64,000 bases of DNA, from positions 1,164,486 through 1,228,485 of the forward strand of contig NZ_JH993797.1 of assembly GCF_000316115.1 (NCBI RefSeq), given 5' to 3'. A program made the translations under genes and the position numbers. Origin of the DNA: Leptolyngbya sp. PCC 7375 (GTDB lineage: Bacteria > Cyanobacteriota > Cyanobacteriia > Phormidesmidales > Phormidesmidaceae). Positions 45,410 to 56,582 of the stretch are shown piece after piece. Under the pieces are notes generated by a model. That model was not told the DNA's origin and did no database searches. It saw nothing but the letters and a program-made list of their open reading frames with translations. The first letter of the stretch is position 1. The number at the start of each line of letters is the position of its first letter.

Positions 45410-47235
45410 CATGGTTCGCTCAAAATAGAGAGGGGTTGAAGAGTTATCCTGTTAGCGCAAGATAAATATCATCAGATACCCCCAACAGCCGTAAGATACG
45501 CTGTTGCAGCTCAGATAAAGGAGAGAGGAATCGTTGGCACACGCCATTAATCTCCATGATGGTTAGAGTAATCCCCCGAAAGGCCCGTAGTAGCAGCTCA
45601 GCAGTGGGTTGGACGGTTGCCCGTTTTGGATTACCCGCATAAAGACCCGACAGTTTTTGCGAGTCTAGCTCAAGCGCACAGCGCACTGAAAATTCAAGCA
45701 AGCAAAGGATGCGCAATCCCAGACTTAATAGCCGAATCAAGCCCTTGACTCGTTCATCCGTAGTCAAATATATCGGTGTCAACCCGAGCGATTTTCCTTT
45801 GTAACGCCCAAAGCATCGCTCAATGAGATACTCGTTGCGGTACCCATAGACGGCTTCGGGCACTGTCAAATTAAGGTCATTACTAGCATAGACTCGCCAC
45901 CCGAGTAATTGTAGTGCGTGCTGATAGGCCTCTGGGTTGAGGCGAGTAGTTACGGTTACGGTGGTTACGGTGAGCGTTCGAGCCGGTTTATCTTTATAAG
46001 CCCGTTTTTGTATCGTCTGGGTGGTCGTTTCATAGTCCACCTGCACGAGTTGAGTGACCTTGTAGCGTTTGAGAATCTGCTGGACAGCGTCGACGGTTTC
46101 ATCCACCGATAATCGTTTACGTCCTCGACCGGTGACATTAAGTTCGGCAATGGAGTCTGTAGCTTTCTCAATGCGCTTATCCAGGCTTTTTCGTTGCCGG
46201 TCACCCTGCTTAAAGGAATGCACCACCAACCAGTTTTCTTTCCAGGTGAACGCCTCTACCCCGTCACCGAGAGATTGCGTCATGGTCACGTCAAATCCCT
46301 CGGCAATCACCTCAGGGGGAGCGGATGGCTCCTCTGACGCCGGTTCATTACCCTTAATCTGAGATTCCACTTGGCGTAGGGATTCCTCCCCACGCCACAT
46401 AGGCGCTAGCAACTCACCTAAATCCGCCTGCGATACCTGCACAGCAGGCAACGGACACAAGTAGTGATTGTCGCTCTGGGCAATGTACCCTCGGGTTTCT
46501 AACGCTGACATCTTACTATCGCCCACATACAGCAACCCTGACGACTGCACACTCGCTTGAACTTTCTCGATCTCAGGAATATACAATGGGTCATCGCCTC
46601 GATTACCACTGACCACGGTGGTGCTCACAGGCAGCCCTAACGGGTCTAATGCCGCTTGAGATATCTTCACTTGAGGTAAATCGGGACGATAGTCTTTGCT
46701 ATGTCCAAATTGGAATAATCCTTCTGCCTCGACCTCCCTGTGCCCATAGGCTGTCGTGGTATCTAGTCGGATACACTCCCTGCTTAAGCGATAGACCCGC
46801 AGGGTATGACGACTCAAAGCCCCTTCAAAGCTATCCCACTGCTCATCGTTACTGAATTGGTCGAGCACCGTTTCTAAGTGATCATCACTGAAATCAAGGC
46901 TCCTCACCGCCGGGTCTAGGCCGACCTTGAATGTCTCTTTGAGCCCATCAATCCAATCCTCTACCTGATTGAGTCGATGATCTCCTTGTGAAAGAATATA
47001 CGCTAACCAGCCCACCACTACCTTGCCTAAACTGATCCCTTTCCAGTTGCCATGGCTCTTGAAGTACTCATCAACAAGGTCACTCAGATTGAGTTTCTGC
47101 ATCTGATTCAGGAGTAGGGGGATATCATCGACTCGCTCGTTCGCAATTAGCTGGGCCATGGAGGGGCTACCCGTGGAAGGGGACTACTGTTTTTCTAATT
47201 CTCTGTTCTTATAAGCTATTTCAGCGAAACGTAAG
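45410..47235 (-). mobile_element. 1,826-bp IS1634-family element with 8-bp target duplication
   Basis: Direct repeats TGCGTTCT lie at 45402-45409 and 47236-47243. The terminal regions carry imperfect inverted repeats (GGTTCGCTCAAAATAG on the left and GTTTCGCTGAAATAGC, complemented, on the right). The exact terminal base is ambiguous by a few positions, but deletion as given restores KHAFFSNETVRANQ in frame. Confidence 0.85.
45444..47159 (-). CDS. IS1634-family transposase, intact
   Basis: A 571-residue DDE transposase of the IS1634 group. It has CIRLDTTTAYGHREVE, the second acid region in GLLYVGDSKMSALETRGYI near residue 220, and the C-terminal box VYGYRNEYLIERCFGRYKG near 450. Length and frame are complete, so this copy is potentially active. 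It lies antisense to the gene it interrupts. Confidence 0.9.
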   Translation of the reverse strand: MAQLIANERVDDIPLLLNQMQKLNLSDLVDEYFKSHGNWKGISLGKVVVGWLAYILSQGDHRLNQVEDWIDGLKETFKVGLDPAVRSLDFSDDHLETVLDQFSNDEQWDSFEGALSRHTLRVYRLSRECIRLDTTTAYGHREVEAEGLFQFGHSKDYRPDLPQVKISQAALDPLGLPVSTTVVSGNRGDDPLYIPEIEKVQASVQSSGLLYVGDSKMSALETRGYIAQSDNHYLCPLPAVQVSQADLGELLAPMWRGEESLRQVESQIKGNEPASEEPSAPPEVIAEGFDVTMTQSLGDGVEAFTWKENWLVVHSFKQGDRQRKSLDKRIEKATDSIAELNVTGRGRKRLSVDETVDAVQQILKRYKVTQLVQVDYETTTQTIQKRAYKDKPARTLTVTTVTVTTRLNPEAYQHALQLLGWRVYASNDLNLTVPEAVYGYRNEYLIERCFGRYKGKSLGLTPIYLTTDERVKGLIRLLSLGLRILCLLEFSVRCALELDSQKLSGLYAGNPKRATVQPTAELLLRAFRGITLTIMEINGVCQRFLSPLSELQQRILRLLGVSDDIYLALTG

Positions 47236-47243
47236 TGCGTTCT

Positions 47244-48446
47244 TCTCAAATGAAACGGTCAGGGCCAATCAGTTTTATCGGTTAGCAGTCACTCGCCAAC
47301 GACAGACCACAACAGAGGAGGGAGAAGATGACGCTGGCTTGCCAACTGTTGATGTTAATACTCAATACGATGTCACCTTTTACATTGATGGTCGAGTTGT
47401 GGGCAGTCACAGCTATCGCAGTGGCAGCGGTCAGCCCCGTGACATTGGGTCGAATAATCTGGCGACAGAAATTGGCTCCGGATATTTCTTTGATACCAAT
47501 CGATTCCGACAGCTGACCGTCAATTCTGACAATGAGCCAGGGCTGCCGGACGATGATAACGATACCTTGCTGTTAGAAGAGCGTGATAAATTAGGGCGTG
47601 CAGCACGGTTGCTCGGTCTTCCTGATAACATTCCTACCAATCCCAATGCTGCTAGTATTCAGCGGGTGCGACAGCTAGCTGCGACCGGGTTTGCTGTGTT
47701 CCCCATGGCCGGTCGCATCAGTGAAGTTCGGGTTTGGAATGTCGCCCGTGCTGGGGATAACTTGGGGGTCACGATTCAGGGCAATGAATCAGGTTTGGTT
47801 TCCTGGTGGCGTTTAGAAGAAAACGATGGCAACGTAGCGTTTGATGCTAGAAGCAACAACCACGCCCAGCTGCGGGGACAGCTTGACTGGGTAGCTAATC
47901 CAGACCCCTTGGGCTCTACCTTAACGGTCTATCGGGATGGTGTGAGTGTAGAGACAACCCCCATTGACCGGACTAACTGGGTGAGCTCAGACACTCAATT
48001 TACCCTGGGGGCAATTCGTCGTGGTGCTCCGAGAGACTTTTTCCAAGGAGAGATGGAAGAGGTGCGGATCTGGCGACAGACGCGAACGGTTGAACAGATT
48101 CAGGATAATCTGTTCCGTCGACTACAGGGCGATCGCGAACGACTGGTGGCTTACTACACATTTGACCCTGAACGGGGTGAAACGGCCCAATCGCTACAGC
48201 TGTCGGACCGATCGCTGCAGGCTAATACATTAGCGGTTAGCAACAGCACCTATGTGCTGTCAACCGCCCCCATCAGCGATGAGACACCCCAGGTACGTAG
48301 CGCGTTAGCGGGTATTCGCACCACCTTCCATGGCATCATTCAAAGCCAGCCCGGCATTGCTGAATATGGTGATCTGCAGTACGACGCCGACAACAATCAG
48401 ATCGGTGTCTTCAAGCGATGCTACACCACCCTTCGCAATCGTGAAT
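47244..48446 (+). pseudogene. Giant LamG/PKD protein gene, segment 3 of 4
   Basis: This segment codes rebuilt residues of about 1568-1968. It completes one LamG-like domain (TQYDVTFYIDGRVVGSHSYR, GRISEVRVWNVARAG, GLVSWWRLEENDG) and contains most of another (STLTVYRDGVSVETT, GEMEEVRIWRQTRTVEQIQD). It ends at TTLRNREW, cut by the ISKra4-type insertion. No stop or frameshift occurs within it. Confidence 0.88.
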
Positions 48447-50142
48447 GGGTGCGGCTCTTTCTCTGTAAAGCATTAAGCAGTCAAGAATCTCTCCGGTTCG
48501 AGAAACTTATTGGCATGATTGCGTTTGAACTCTTGGACTTTGTGAAACTCCCAATAGGCCTCGAAATCATCACTGGCTCTGAGTGCGCGAATCCGCAGAA
48601 CGGCTTCAGCACGATCTAAGCGCCAGCGGGCACCGGTGATCTCCATGCGGTCATTGACTAAATGCCTGCACGCGCCTTCAATCACACCTGAGGCAATGGG
48701 ATACCCCCGATCTAAGTACTCGTCATACAACAAATACGGCCGATTTTTCAACAAATAATCAGCGCACTTGTCAACGTTCTCTCGTGCTTTTGTGTCTAGA
48801 TTTTGTAGGGTGGCGCTACGCCGAATACCGGCCGCCACATCACTGGCTTTACCTTGTAGAATGCGTAAGGCTCTCTCTTGGACCCAAGTCTCGGCCTCCT
48901 CACTACCAGATGAGAAGAAACAAAAAGCCGCTTTCCAAACATATTCGAGAACATGAATGAAATCGAGCACGATAGTCACCGTCACGTCTTGCTTTCGGGC
49001 CATGGCGTTGAGTGTGGCTAATTGATGGAGTTCACCATCTACCAGGACAACCCAGTCGCGTTGATGGTCCGGGTCTCGAGTCGAGGCTTCGACAAACGCA
49101 TGTTCAATGACCGTTTTAGCGTCTTGCTCAACACTGGCCCACACTCGTTTGTCACTAATCACTGGTCGCACGGGCGGGTCCCGTTGGTCACCGATGATAT
49201 CGTCGGCTTGACGGGGGTATCGAGGCACATGATACACCGATGCGACTGTGGCCATTCGTTTACGCTGACGCTTTTGACCGGGACTTAAGCGAGTACGTTT
49301 TGACGGTGAGTCCTTGGCCTTTTGAGCGGCTTTGGCCGTGGCTTCTCGCAGATCTGATGGATGCATCACAATCCCCTTACCATCAGTGGTAATCACTAAT
49401 AGCTCATCACTGGCAACTCGTCGGTCTATCGCCCGTTGAGCATAAAAGTCCTCAAAGTCTTGGGCCACTTTTACCGTCACCTCTTCACATTGGCGTTTAC
49501 CAATCGCCCCCCCTGTCGTCGAGCTTATGGTCCGACTCGTTTCTGAAAACGATACTTTCGACGCTTCCACCGCGACTCGTTTTCGGAGTTCATCCGAGTA
49601 TTTGTCCGGCGGCAAATTCAAGATCCCATCTGACGGGTACAGGGCACTGACCTCAGGTTTTTGGGTGCTGTATCCCACTCGGTTTAAGGTCACTTCCCCA
49701 AACAGCGTTTCGAGGTTCCGTTGGGTCTGTTTTCGACGATGGGGGCGGGTTTCTCCATCGCTACCGACGACCTCGCTTTGGTAGTCCTCTGATGCGTAAC
49801 GCAAGTCGAGATGGCCTTGATATAACCGTCGCAAAAGTTCTGTGCCCGACTCATGGATATAACGTTCTAGTTTTCCATGCTCCCAATTTTGGCTATCAGC
49901 TGAACTCAACCTATCGACGAGTTCATTAAACTGCGCTAACGCTGACTCAAAAAAGCTAAGACTTAGGTCTGTTGGCATGATTCGAATGGAGAGGATACAG
50001 GCACACGAGACAATTATTTTTTTCGTCGAATCTATCTCTTTTTTGAGAGATAGATTGAACTTTCAGACCCCTAAAATCTACCAAATTCTATTCAATAGAC
50101 TTAATCTGCGTTGCAAACCTTTACCCTAAAAGAATCACACCC
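48447..50142 (-). mobile_element. 1,696-bp ISKra4-family element with 9-bp target duplication
   Basis: Direct repeats ATCGTGAAT lie at 48438-48446 and 50143-50151. The ends begin GGGTGCGGCTCTTT on the left and, complemented, GGGTGTGATTCTTT on the right, with GTAAAG also matching further in. Removal restores TTLRNREWQLITGFAVGDLI in frame. Confidence 0.92.
48473..49978 (-). CDS. ISKra4-family transposase, intact
   Basis: A 501-residue transposase of the ISKra4 group. It has LLVITTDGKGIVM with the first acid near residue 200, the TIVLDFIHVLEYVWKAAFCF region near 340 and the conserved IASGVIEGACRHLVNDRM-ITGARW segment near 440. It is complete and potentially active. It is antisense to the giant gene. 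Confidence 0.9.
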   Translation of the reverse strand: MPTDLSLSFFESALAQFNELVDRLSSADSQNWEHGKLERYIHESGTELLRRLYQGHLDLRYASEDYQSEVVGSDGETRPHRRKQTQRNLETLFGEVTLNRVGYSTQKPEVSALYPSDGILNLPPDKYSDELRKRVAVEASKVSFSETSRTISSTTGGAIGKRQCEEVTVKVAQDFEDFYAQRAIDRRVASDELLVITTDGKGIVMHPSDLREATAKAAQKAKDSPSKRTRLSPGQKRQRKRMATVASVYHVPRYPRQADDIIGDQRDPPVRPVISDKRVWASVEQDAKTVIEHAFVEASTRDPDHQRDWVVLVDGELHQLATLNAMARKQDVTVTIVLDFIHVLEYVWKAAFCFFSSGSEEAETWVQERALRILQGKASDVAAGIRRSATLQNLDTKARENVDKCADYLLKNRPYLLYDEYLDRGYPIASGVIEGACRHLVNDRMEITGARWRLDRAEAVLRIRALRASDDFEAYWEFHKVQEFKRNHANKFLEPERFLTA

Positions 50143-50151
50143 ATCGTGAAT

Positions 50152-53100
50152 GGCAGCTAATCACTGGCTTTGCTGTGGGCGATCTGATTACGGAATGGAT
50201 TGGCCAGGTGCAGTTTGATCCCCAACTGATTGGCTATATCGAGGGGGCTCCTCCTGTTCCCAGTGAGAACCTGACCAGCACTGGCACCGTTTTAGGAGAG
50301 TTTGCCGACTATAACAGTGCCACCGCCGTTGAGATTACAGATGTGGATAGCACAACTTACACCTATGCCGCCTCTAAGGATCGGGGCTTTGATACAGAAA
50401 TTGAAACCTCCGCATCCTTTGGTGCTATCTCTCAGTCGCAGGCGGGTACACCCTTTTTCCTCTCTAGTGTTGAGAATACGCGGGTTTTAGTGGGGATACG
50501 AGCCAAGTTTGAAAACTCCCTTAGCTGGTTGGAAAGTGCAACCACGGGTAGTGGGCGTACCACCGGTCGCATCAGCCGTTTAGAGCTGCGGGGTCGGGTG
50601 GAAAATGTAGATGAGGTGGCCCATAGTATCGGTCGTCGGTTTGTGCCTGAAAATGTTGGGTTTGCCCTGGTTCAGTCAGAAACTGCGGATGTGTTTGCCC
50701 TGCGGCTGCAGCATAACAACGCCCTAGTGTCTCTCCAGATGCGTCCCAATCCCGATATTCCACCGGATCGCAACATTATTACCTTTCCCATTAACCCCAC
50801 GTACACTAAGCAGGGAACCTTGGATGGCAAAGTCGGGTTAGAGGCCGACACCCACTATCCCAATGCCCTTACCTATAGCTCGGACAGCAGCTATTTCAAA
50901 CCAATTGAGGCTTACAATCTGCGCGATCGCATCCAGCGAGAAGAGGAACAAATTGCTGCCTTTTACCAGCAGTATGACGCTGGAGCCATCGGTCGTCGTC
51001 AAAATGCCCTCAACTTTACCAGTGGTGATCTGGCCACCGGACGCACAGTAGAACAACTGCCGCGCGTACAAAAACGTAATATCGTCAATAATTATGTCTG
51101 GACCGCTGATGGTGGCACCTTTGTTGAATCCCAGGAGACTCTGGATATTGTTCAAGAAACAACAGGAGGAGACTATTCTTTCCGGGGGTTGGCGGGTGTC
51201 GATATCTCAGCAGCGTTTGCCGTCAGTAAAGTAGCCACTCGATTTACCCTCCAGGCCCTATTTGGTGGACACCTAAATCTCACGGTTACCAAATCCCAAG
51301 AAACGGAATCCACCTTTGCCCTGGATGTCAGCTTGGACGGTGTGGAAGGCGATCTATTCCTGCGGGATGAAACGGGCCGAATTATCACCGAAAACGATGA
51401 CCCCTTTAATCCCAATCGCCCGGTGCGACAGGCTGGTAAAGTGGATGCCTATCGCTTCTTGTCGTTCTATCTGGAACCCAGCAGCAACAACTTTGACACC
51501 TTCTTTAACCAGGTGGTAGACCCCATCTGGCTAGAACAAAGCAACGATGCCAATGCGGCAGCCCTGCGGCAGGCCAGTCAACAGACGGAACAGCCCCCCT
51601 GTTGGCGAATGATGCACCGCATTACCTATATCAGTCGCATTTTGCCCCGCTTTAGCGACCCCACTATGCCGCCGCTAGAGCAGGCTTTGCCCACCCTCAA
51701 CATTGACAGTAACTATGAGCTGATCCGCCGGTTAGAGCCCTATGTAATCGACCAGATTAACAACTTCCCGGCTTTTGTGCGGGCTGTGCGCACGGCGGTA
51801 GCCACATACTTCCCAGACCTGCAACCCCATACCGATGCCATTGTGCAGTTTATGCAGCTTTATTACGGCATCACCGAGGAGGACAGCATTATCCCCAGCG
51901 GTGAGCTGCCCGAGCTACCGGATGGTCGGGCTCCCAACCGGGCTCCGGTGGTGGATGCCGGGGTCAATCAGGTGATCGCCCTGAGTGAGACGGTGGAATT
52001 GCAGGGTGCGATCGCAGATGACCGTTTAGACAATAGCGCCCTATTTGTCACCTGGACCCAAATCGACGGTCCCGGCAGCGTTCAGTTTGACGATATCCAC
52101 GCCATTAGTACCACTGCCCAATTTAGCCAGCGTGGCTTCTATCGACTGCGCCTAACCGCCAGCGATGGTTTACTCACCTCCAGTGACGATCTCACCATTT
52201 TGGTCAATGAAGCGCCCGTGCTTAATGTTGGTGACGATCTGGAGATTGGCCCCGGCGGTTCAGTGGAGCTGCTGGGCGAACTCCTTAGCGATGGTCTGGG
52301 CGAGCCAACACAAGGAGAAGTACGCGTCCAGTGGACCCTGGAAAACGGACCGGGGCCAGTCACCTTTAGCAACCCCCAAGCCCTACGTACCAGCGCCAGC
52401 TTTGAGCGCAGCGGCAGCTACATGCTGCGGCTCACCGCTGATAACGGTTCCCTTTCCTCTAGTGCTGACATTACAGTCTCAGTGGCAGAGAGAGTGTCAC
52501 AACAGCTACAGGTGCTTTACACCTTTGACGAAGGTGCAGGTACCCAGGTAAGAGATGTCCAAATCGAGGCTGACCCCCTCAATCTCACCATTGCCACCCC
52601 CACCACGGTCAATTGGGGCACCGGTTCACTGCAACTACAGGCCCCCAGCCAGCTACAGGCGACCGATACCCGTCGCTTAGTAGCCGCCATGCAAGCCAGT
52701 CAGGCCCTCACCCTGGAAGCCTGGATTACCCCTGCTGTGGAAAACCATGCCGGTCTTGCTCGCCTATTCACCCTGTCCAATGGAGCCACTGAGCGCAACA
52801 TTATCCTGGGCCAAACCGGCAATCGCATGCATGTTGGCATCCGCACCAGCACCACCAATGCCAACGCCAGTGATAAGGCCCTGGCAGGCGGGGGGGTGAC
52901 TACGGATGCCCCCATGCATGTGGTCTGCACCCGTAAGCTATCGGGTCTCACCCAGCTGTATATCAATGGTGAACTCGTTGCTAGCCGACAAATTGATGGA
53001 GACTTTTCCACCTGGGCCTCCGACTTTGCCCTGGTCTTGGGGAGTGAACAGGGAGAACTACAGGATAATCGCAGCTGGTTAGGCCGCTTCCACTTAGTAG

Positions 53101-55334
53101 CGCTCTACAGTCGTGCTCTTAGTGCGATAGAAGTACAACAAAACCATCAGTTTGGCGCGGATACCAATCTCACACCAATTGTGTTTGCTGGGCAAGACCA
53201 GGTAATCAATATCCCAGAGGATGCTCAGCTTCAGGGCACTGTGTTTGATGAGCGACTGCTACCGGAAGACCTTACGGTGCAATGGTCGCAGCTATCAGGG
53301 CCAACGGGGGTGATTTTTGCCGACCCCAATGCCCTCAACACGGCAGTTACCTTTGAGCGCAATGGCCGTTATGAACTGCAAATAACAGCAACGGAACCGG
53401 TAACCGATGGAGAAACTATATCCAATGAATTTGTGCTGGCCGCCAGTGATGAAATTACCGTACTTGTGAACCAGGCCCCCGAGATTAATGCCGGTAGTTT
53501 GCCACCGGTTAATCTCTCTGATCAGGGTTCTGCCACCGTTGAATTGGCCGGACAAATCCTCAACGACGGTCTCGGTGAGCCCCAACAAGGGCAAGTCTCC
53601 ATTAATTGGGAGCAGGTGAGTGGGCCAGCCCCCGTGAGCTTTAGCAGTCCTACGAGCCTGACACCCACCATTACCGTGACGCAGCTGGGAGAGTATGTGT
53701 TGCGGCTGTCGGTTAATAACGGTCATTTCACCACCCAGGCAGAGACCAGGTTTTATGCGAACCAAGCGCCCAACATTACGGCCACCACGGAGCCACTGGT
53801 GACTCTGCCAGCAGCAGCTAGCCTGACGGGCACAGTTCTCTCCACCGGGCTGGGTAACCCTGAAGAAACTGTTACCGCTACCTGGAGCCAGCTTAGCGGC
53901 CCTGGCACCATAACCTTTGCCAATGTCAATGCCCTGGAAACCCCTGCCACATTCTCCGTTGGCGGCAACTATGGGGTGCGGCTCACGGTGGACAACGGCC
54001 ATTTCTCCCATACTGTCGATGTCACCATCGTGGCTAACGAGGCTCCCCTGGTGGATGCAGGCCCTAATCAAACAGTTACGGGGTTAACCACCGTGGAATT
54101 AGATGGCACCATTAGCGACGATGGGCTCCCTGTTATCCCTGGCCGTGTTGCTCTTCAATGGACCACAGTGAGCGGTCCAGGAGAGGTCACATTTGCCAAT
54201 GCTGAGGCAGACTTCACCACGGCTCAATTCTCTGACCCTGGCCCCTATGTGCTCCGGCTCACGGCAGATGACGGCGCTGTTGCTGTCAGTGATGACGTGA
54301 CTATCATCGTTAACCAGGCACCTTTGGTGGATGCAGGCTCAGACCAGCTGATTACGCTGCCCATTACGGTCCAGCCCGATGGCACGGTACAAAATGGCAT
54401 GCCGGCAACGGTCAATCTGAATGGTGTTGTTGCCGATGATGGTCAGCCGCTATCGTCACCAACCACAGCCTGGCGTCAGCTGAGTGGCCCCCAGTCTGTG
54501 ACATTTGCCGATGAGAATGCCAGCAGCACCACGGCAACCGTATCAGCCTCAGGCCGCTATGTGTTGCAACTGACGGCCAATGACGGGGCTGTTTCTGTTA
54601 GCGATGAAATCAACCTTTTGGTGACGCCAAGGAGCACCGCAGGTTTGCAGGCCCTATATACCTTTGAGGAAGGTACGGGCAATGTTGTTCAAGATATCTC
54701 CACGGTGGGTGAGCCGTTGAATCTTGTTGCGGCTGACCAGCCAATTCAGTGGTTGGAGAATGGGCCAGGAATTGCGATCGCACAGCCCACTCTCCTTACC
54801 ACAGAAACTCCGGCAACAAAACTCGTGACGGCCACTAGGTCCACCAACGAACTCACCATCGAAGCCTGGCTCGCACCTACCCAAGTGACACCTAGTGAGA
54901 GAATACCGGCTCGTATTGTCACTGTCTCAGAAGATGCGTCCAACCGTAATTTCACCTTAGGACAAAATGATAATGGGTATGTAGTCAGGCTGCGGACAAA
55001 CACCTCTGACGAGAACGGTACAGATCAACCTCTGGCAGGGGGCACCATCACCCCAGGCCAACTCATCCATGTGGTTTATACCACGAGTGCCACAGGGGAG
55101 GCCATTCTCTATCTCGATGGCAGTGAAGTCAGTCGTCAACAGATTCCCGAAAACTTTGCTGCCAGCTGGGATAATAGCTTCCGCTTTGCCCTAGGTAATG
55201 AACTCTCAGGAGATCGAGCCTGGTTAGGCAAAATTCATCTGGTGGCCATCTATAATCGAGCCCTAAGCCAGACTGAAGTGCAACAAAACTTTCTTGGCCA
55301 GGGTGGTATCGACATATCCCCCTGGCCTGTTTAG
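50152..55334 (+). pseudogene. Giant LamG/PKD protein gene, segment 4 of 4 (C-terminus)
   Basis: The last segment codes about 1,727 residues (rebuilt positions 1969-3695). Its first 580 residues form an uncharacterised region (GDLITEWIGQVQFDPQLIGY, then a MMHRITYISRILPRF part). From about 51935 there are seven PKD/Ig-like repeats of about 85-95 residues. These have the form NxAPxVDAGxxQ at the start, W-x-SGPGxVxF in the middle and YxLRLTAxDG-xxxSDDxTIxVN at the end. LamG-like domains are inserted after repeat 2 (LTLEAWITPAVENHAG) and at the C-terminus (LTIEAWLAPTQVTPSER). There is no membrane anchor or sorting motif at the end. Confidence 0.88.
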
Positions 55335-55494
55335 CCCATGCCTTTTTGAGTGTGATGCGCGCGAAATCCCTCATCACGACGACCGAAAAAGGGAGACTCA
55401 CCTCACAGAAATCAGCGATGAACAGCTCGCTGACGAGCTTCAAGCGACAACGAGGGCTTTGATTCCATTAACCTTGTCTGAACTTCGACGATTA

Positions 55495-56064
55495 TTATGG
55501 TCGCTGTTTCTTCATAAATACAACTGTAGTCCTAATTGCCCACCACTCCATTAATAGACATCTACATTGCAGACAATTTAGCCTTGCCAATAGCGCTTGG
55601 ATGCCTGATTCGGTCGTCGGATAAGTTGCTCCCAGTTTTTCAGACAATAGGGGAGCATCGTCGCTGAGCTCAGCGACAAAACCATAGAGACGTTGATTTG
55701 AAAAGGAGCTGTTGATGGACCAGCCAGTTTGATTTAACGGTTTCAAGTGATGCAGGGCCGAGTCAGCAATACCCAGCTCCCGCTGAAGAATTGTTTTTGC
55801 CGCATTATGGGGTCTTTGCCCATCAGGGCATCGCCCACCCGGAAAGTCCCAAGTGGATTCGCCCACACCCGGACGATACATTGGCGGTGGTAATAGCAAA
55901 CGCTGTTGGTGAATAGGTAAAACAATGACCGAGTCTGCTTTTTCAACACGCCAATAGTTCAGGGATTTGCCCTCGGGTGTCTCAAGTGTTTCGCCAATCA
56001 GCGTTAGCCAACGGTTTTTCAAAGCCAGAATCCGTTCTTTACATTGCCAGATTTGCTCGCTCAT
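55495..56064 (-). CDS. Nudix-fold protein with degenerate Nudix box
   Basis: A 189-residue Nudix-like protein, with VIVLPIHQQRLLLPPPMYRPGVGESTWDFPGGR matching the ADP-ribose pyrophosphatase layout. The Nudix box expected after DFPGGR should read AAxREUxEE; here it is AAKTILQRELGI, so the RE pair and the first metal-binding glutamate of EE are replaced. Catalytic activity may be lost, or the protein may be a binding or regulatory version. It is divergent from yeeE, sharing a 96-base gap. The first ~30 residues form a helix. Confidence 0.75.
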   Translation of the reverse strand: MSEQIWQCKERILALKNRWLTLIGETLETPEGKSLNYWRVEKADSVIVLPIHQQRLLLPPPMYRPGVGESTWDFPGGRCPDGQRPHNAAKTILQRELGIADSALHHLKPLNQTGWSINSSFSNQRLYGFVAELSDDAPLLSEKLGATYPTTESGIQALLARLNCLQCRCLLMEWWAIRTTVVFMKKQRP

Positions 56065-56098
56065 TTGTTTATCAAAGGCAGATACAGTTTATCAAAAT

Positions 56099-56133
56099 CA
56101 TGATATAGTATTACCATTTGGTTATATGATGTT
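56099..56133. promoter_or_regulatory. Candidate operator between Nudix and yeeE genes
   Basis: An imperfect dyad, ATCATGATATAG ... GGTTATATGATG, lies in the divergent promoter gap about 30 bases before the yeeE start. Its right arm GGTTATATGA (56120-56129) recurs exactly, complemented, at 33814-33823 near the ArsR gene, and as AGTTATATAG at 57209-57218 before the DUF302 gene. Confidence 0.5.
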
Positions 56134-56160
56134 TCAATCTCGTTTTAATGGACCCTTGCC

Positions 56161-56577
56161 ATGGTGGAATTAAGTTGGGGAACAGCATTATTAGGTGGGG
56201 TATTGATTGGTTTGAGTGCAACAGTTTTGCTGGCATTTAATGGTCGGATTGCTGGCATTAGTGGCATTGTTAACGGCGGCATTCAGGGGAATGAGCCCTG
56301 GCGCTGGCTCTTTTTGGCGGGAATGCTCCTGGGTGGAATGCTCTATGAATATGGTCTGGCACCTGAGCCTACTCCCACGCCACCCCTGACAGTAGGGACC
56401 ATGATCTTAGGCGGTTTTCTGGTGGGGTTTGGCACGCGTCTGGGCAATGGCTGTACCAGCGGTCATGGAGTGTGTGGCTTAGGGCGATTGTCGTTGCGAT
56501 CGCTAGTCGCGGTGCTCACATTTCTCACTACAGCCATGCTAACTGTCTGGCTTACTCGACATGGCATAACTAGATAA
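56161..56577 (+). CDS. YeeE/YedE-family membrane protein, first half
   Basis: A 138-residue membrane protein of the YeeE/YedE (DUF395) family with four predicted helices. GTRLGNGCTSGHGVCGLGRLS near residue 98 holds the two conserved cysteines that in YeeE relay thiosulfate. This is the first half of the two-gene arrangement common in bacteria. It starts with an ATG after GGACCCTTGCC; the next half begins 5 bases after the stop. Transport of a sulfur compound is inferred from the family. Confidence 0.88.
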   Translation: MVELSWGTALLGGVLIGLSATVLLAFNGRIAGISGIVNGGIQGNEPWRWLFLAGMLLGGMLYEYGLAPEPTPTPPLTVGTMILGGFLVGFGTRLGNGCTSGHGVCGLGRLSLRSLVAVLTFLTTAMLTVWLTRHGITR

Positions 56578-56582
56578 GCAAT

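Noticed and set aside
55294..55554. 86-codon plus-strand frame after the giant gene
   Set aside because: It overlaps the end of the giant gene and the Nudix gene on the other strand and has no recognisable features.
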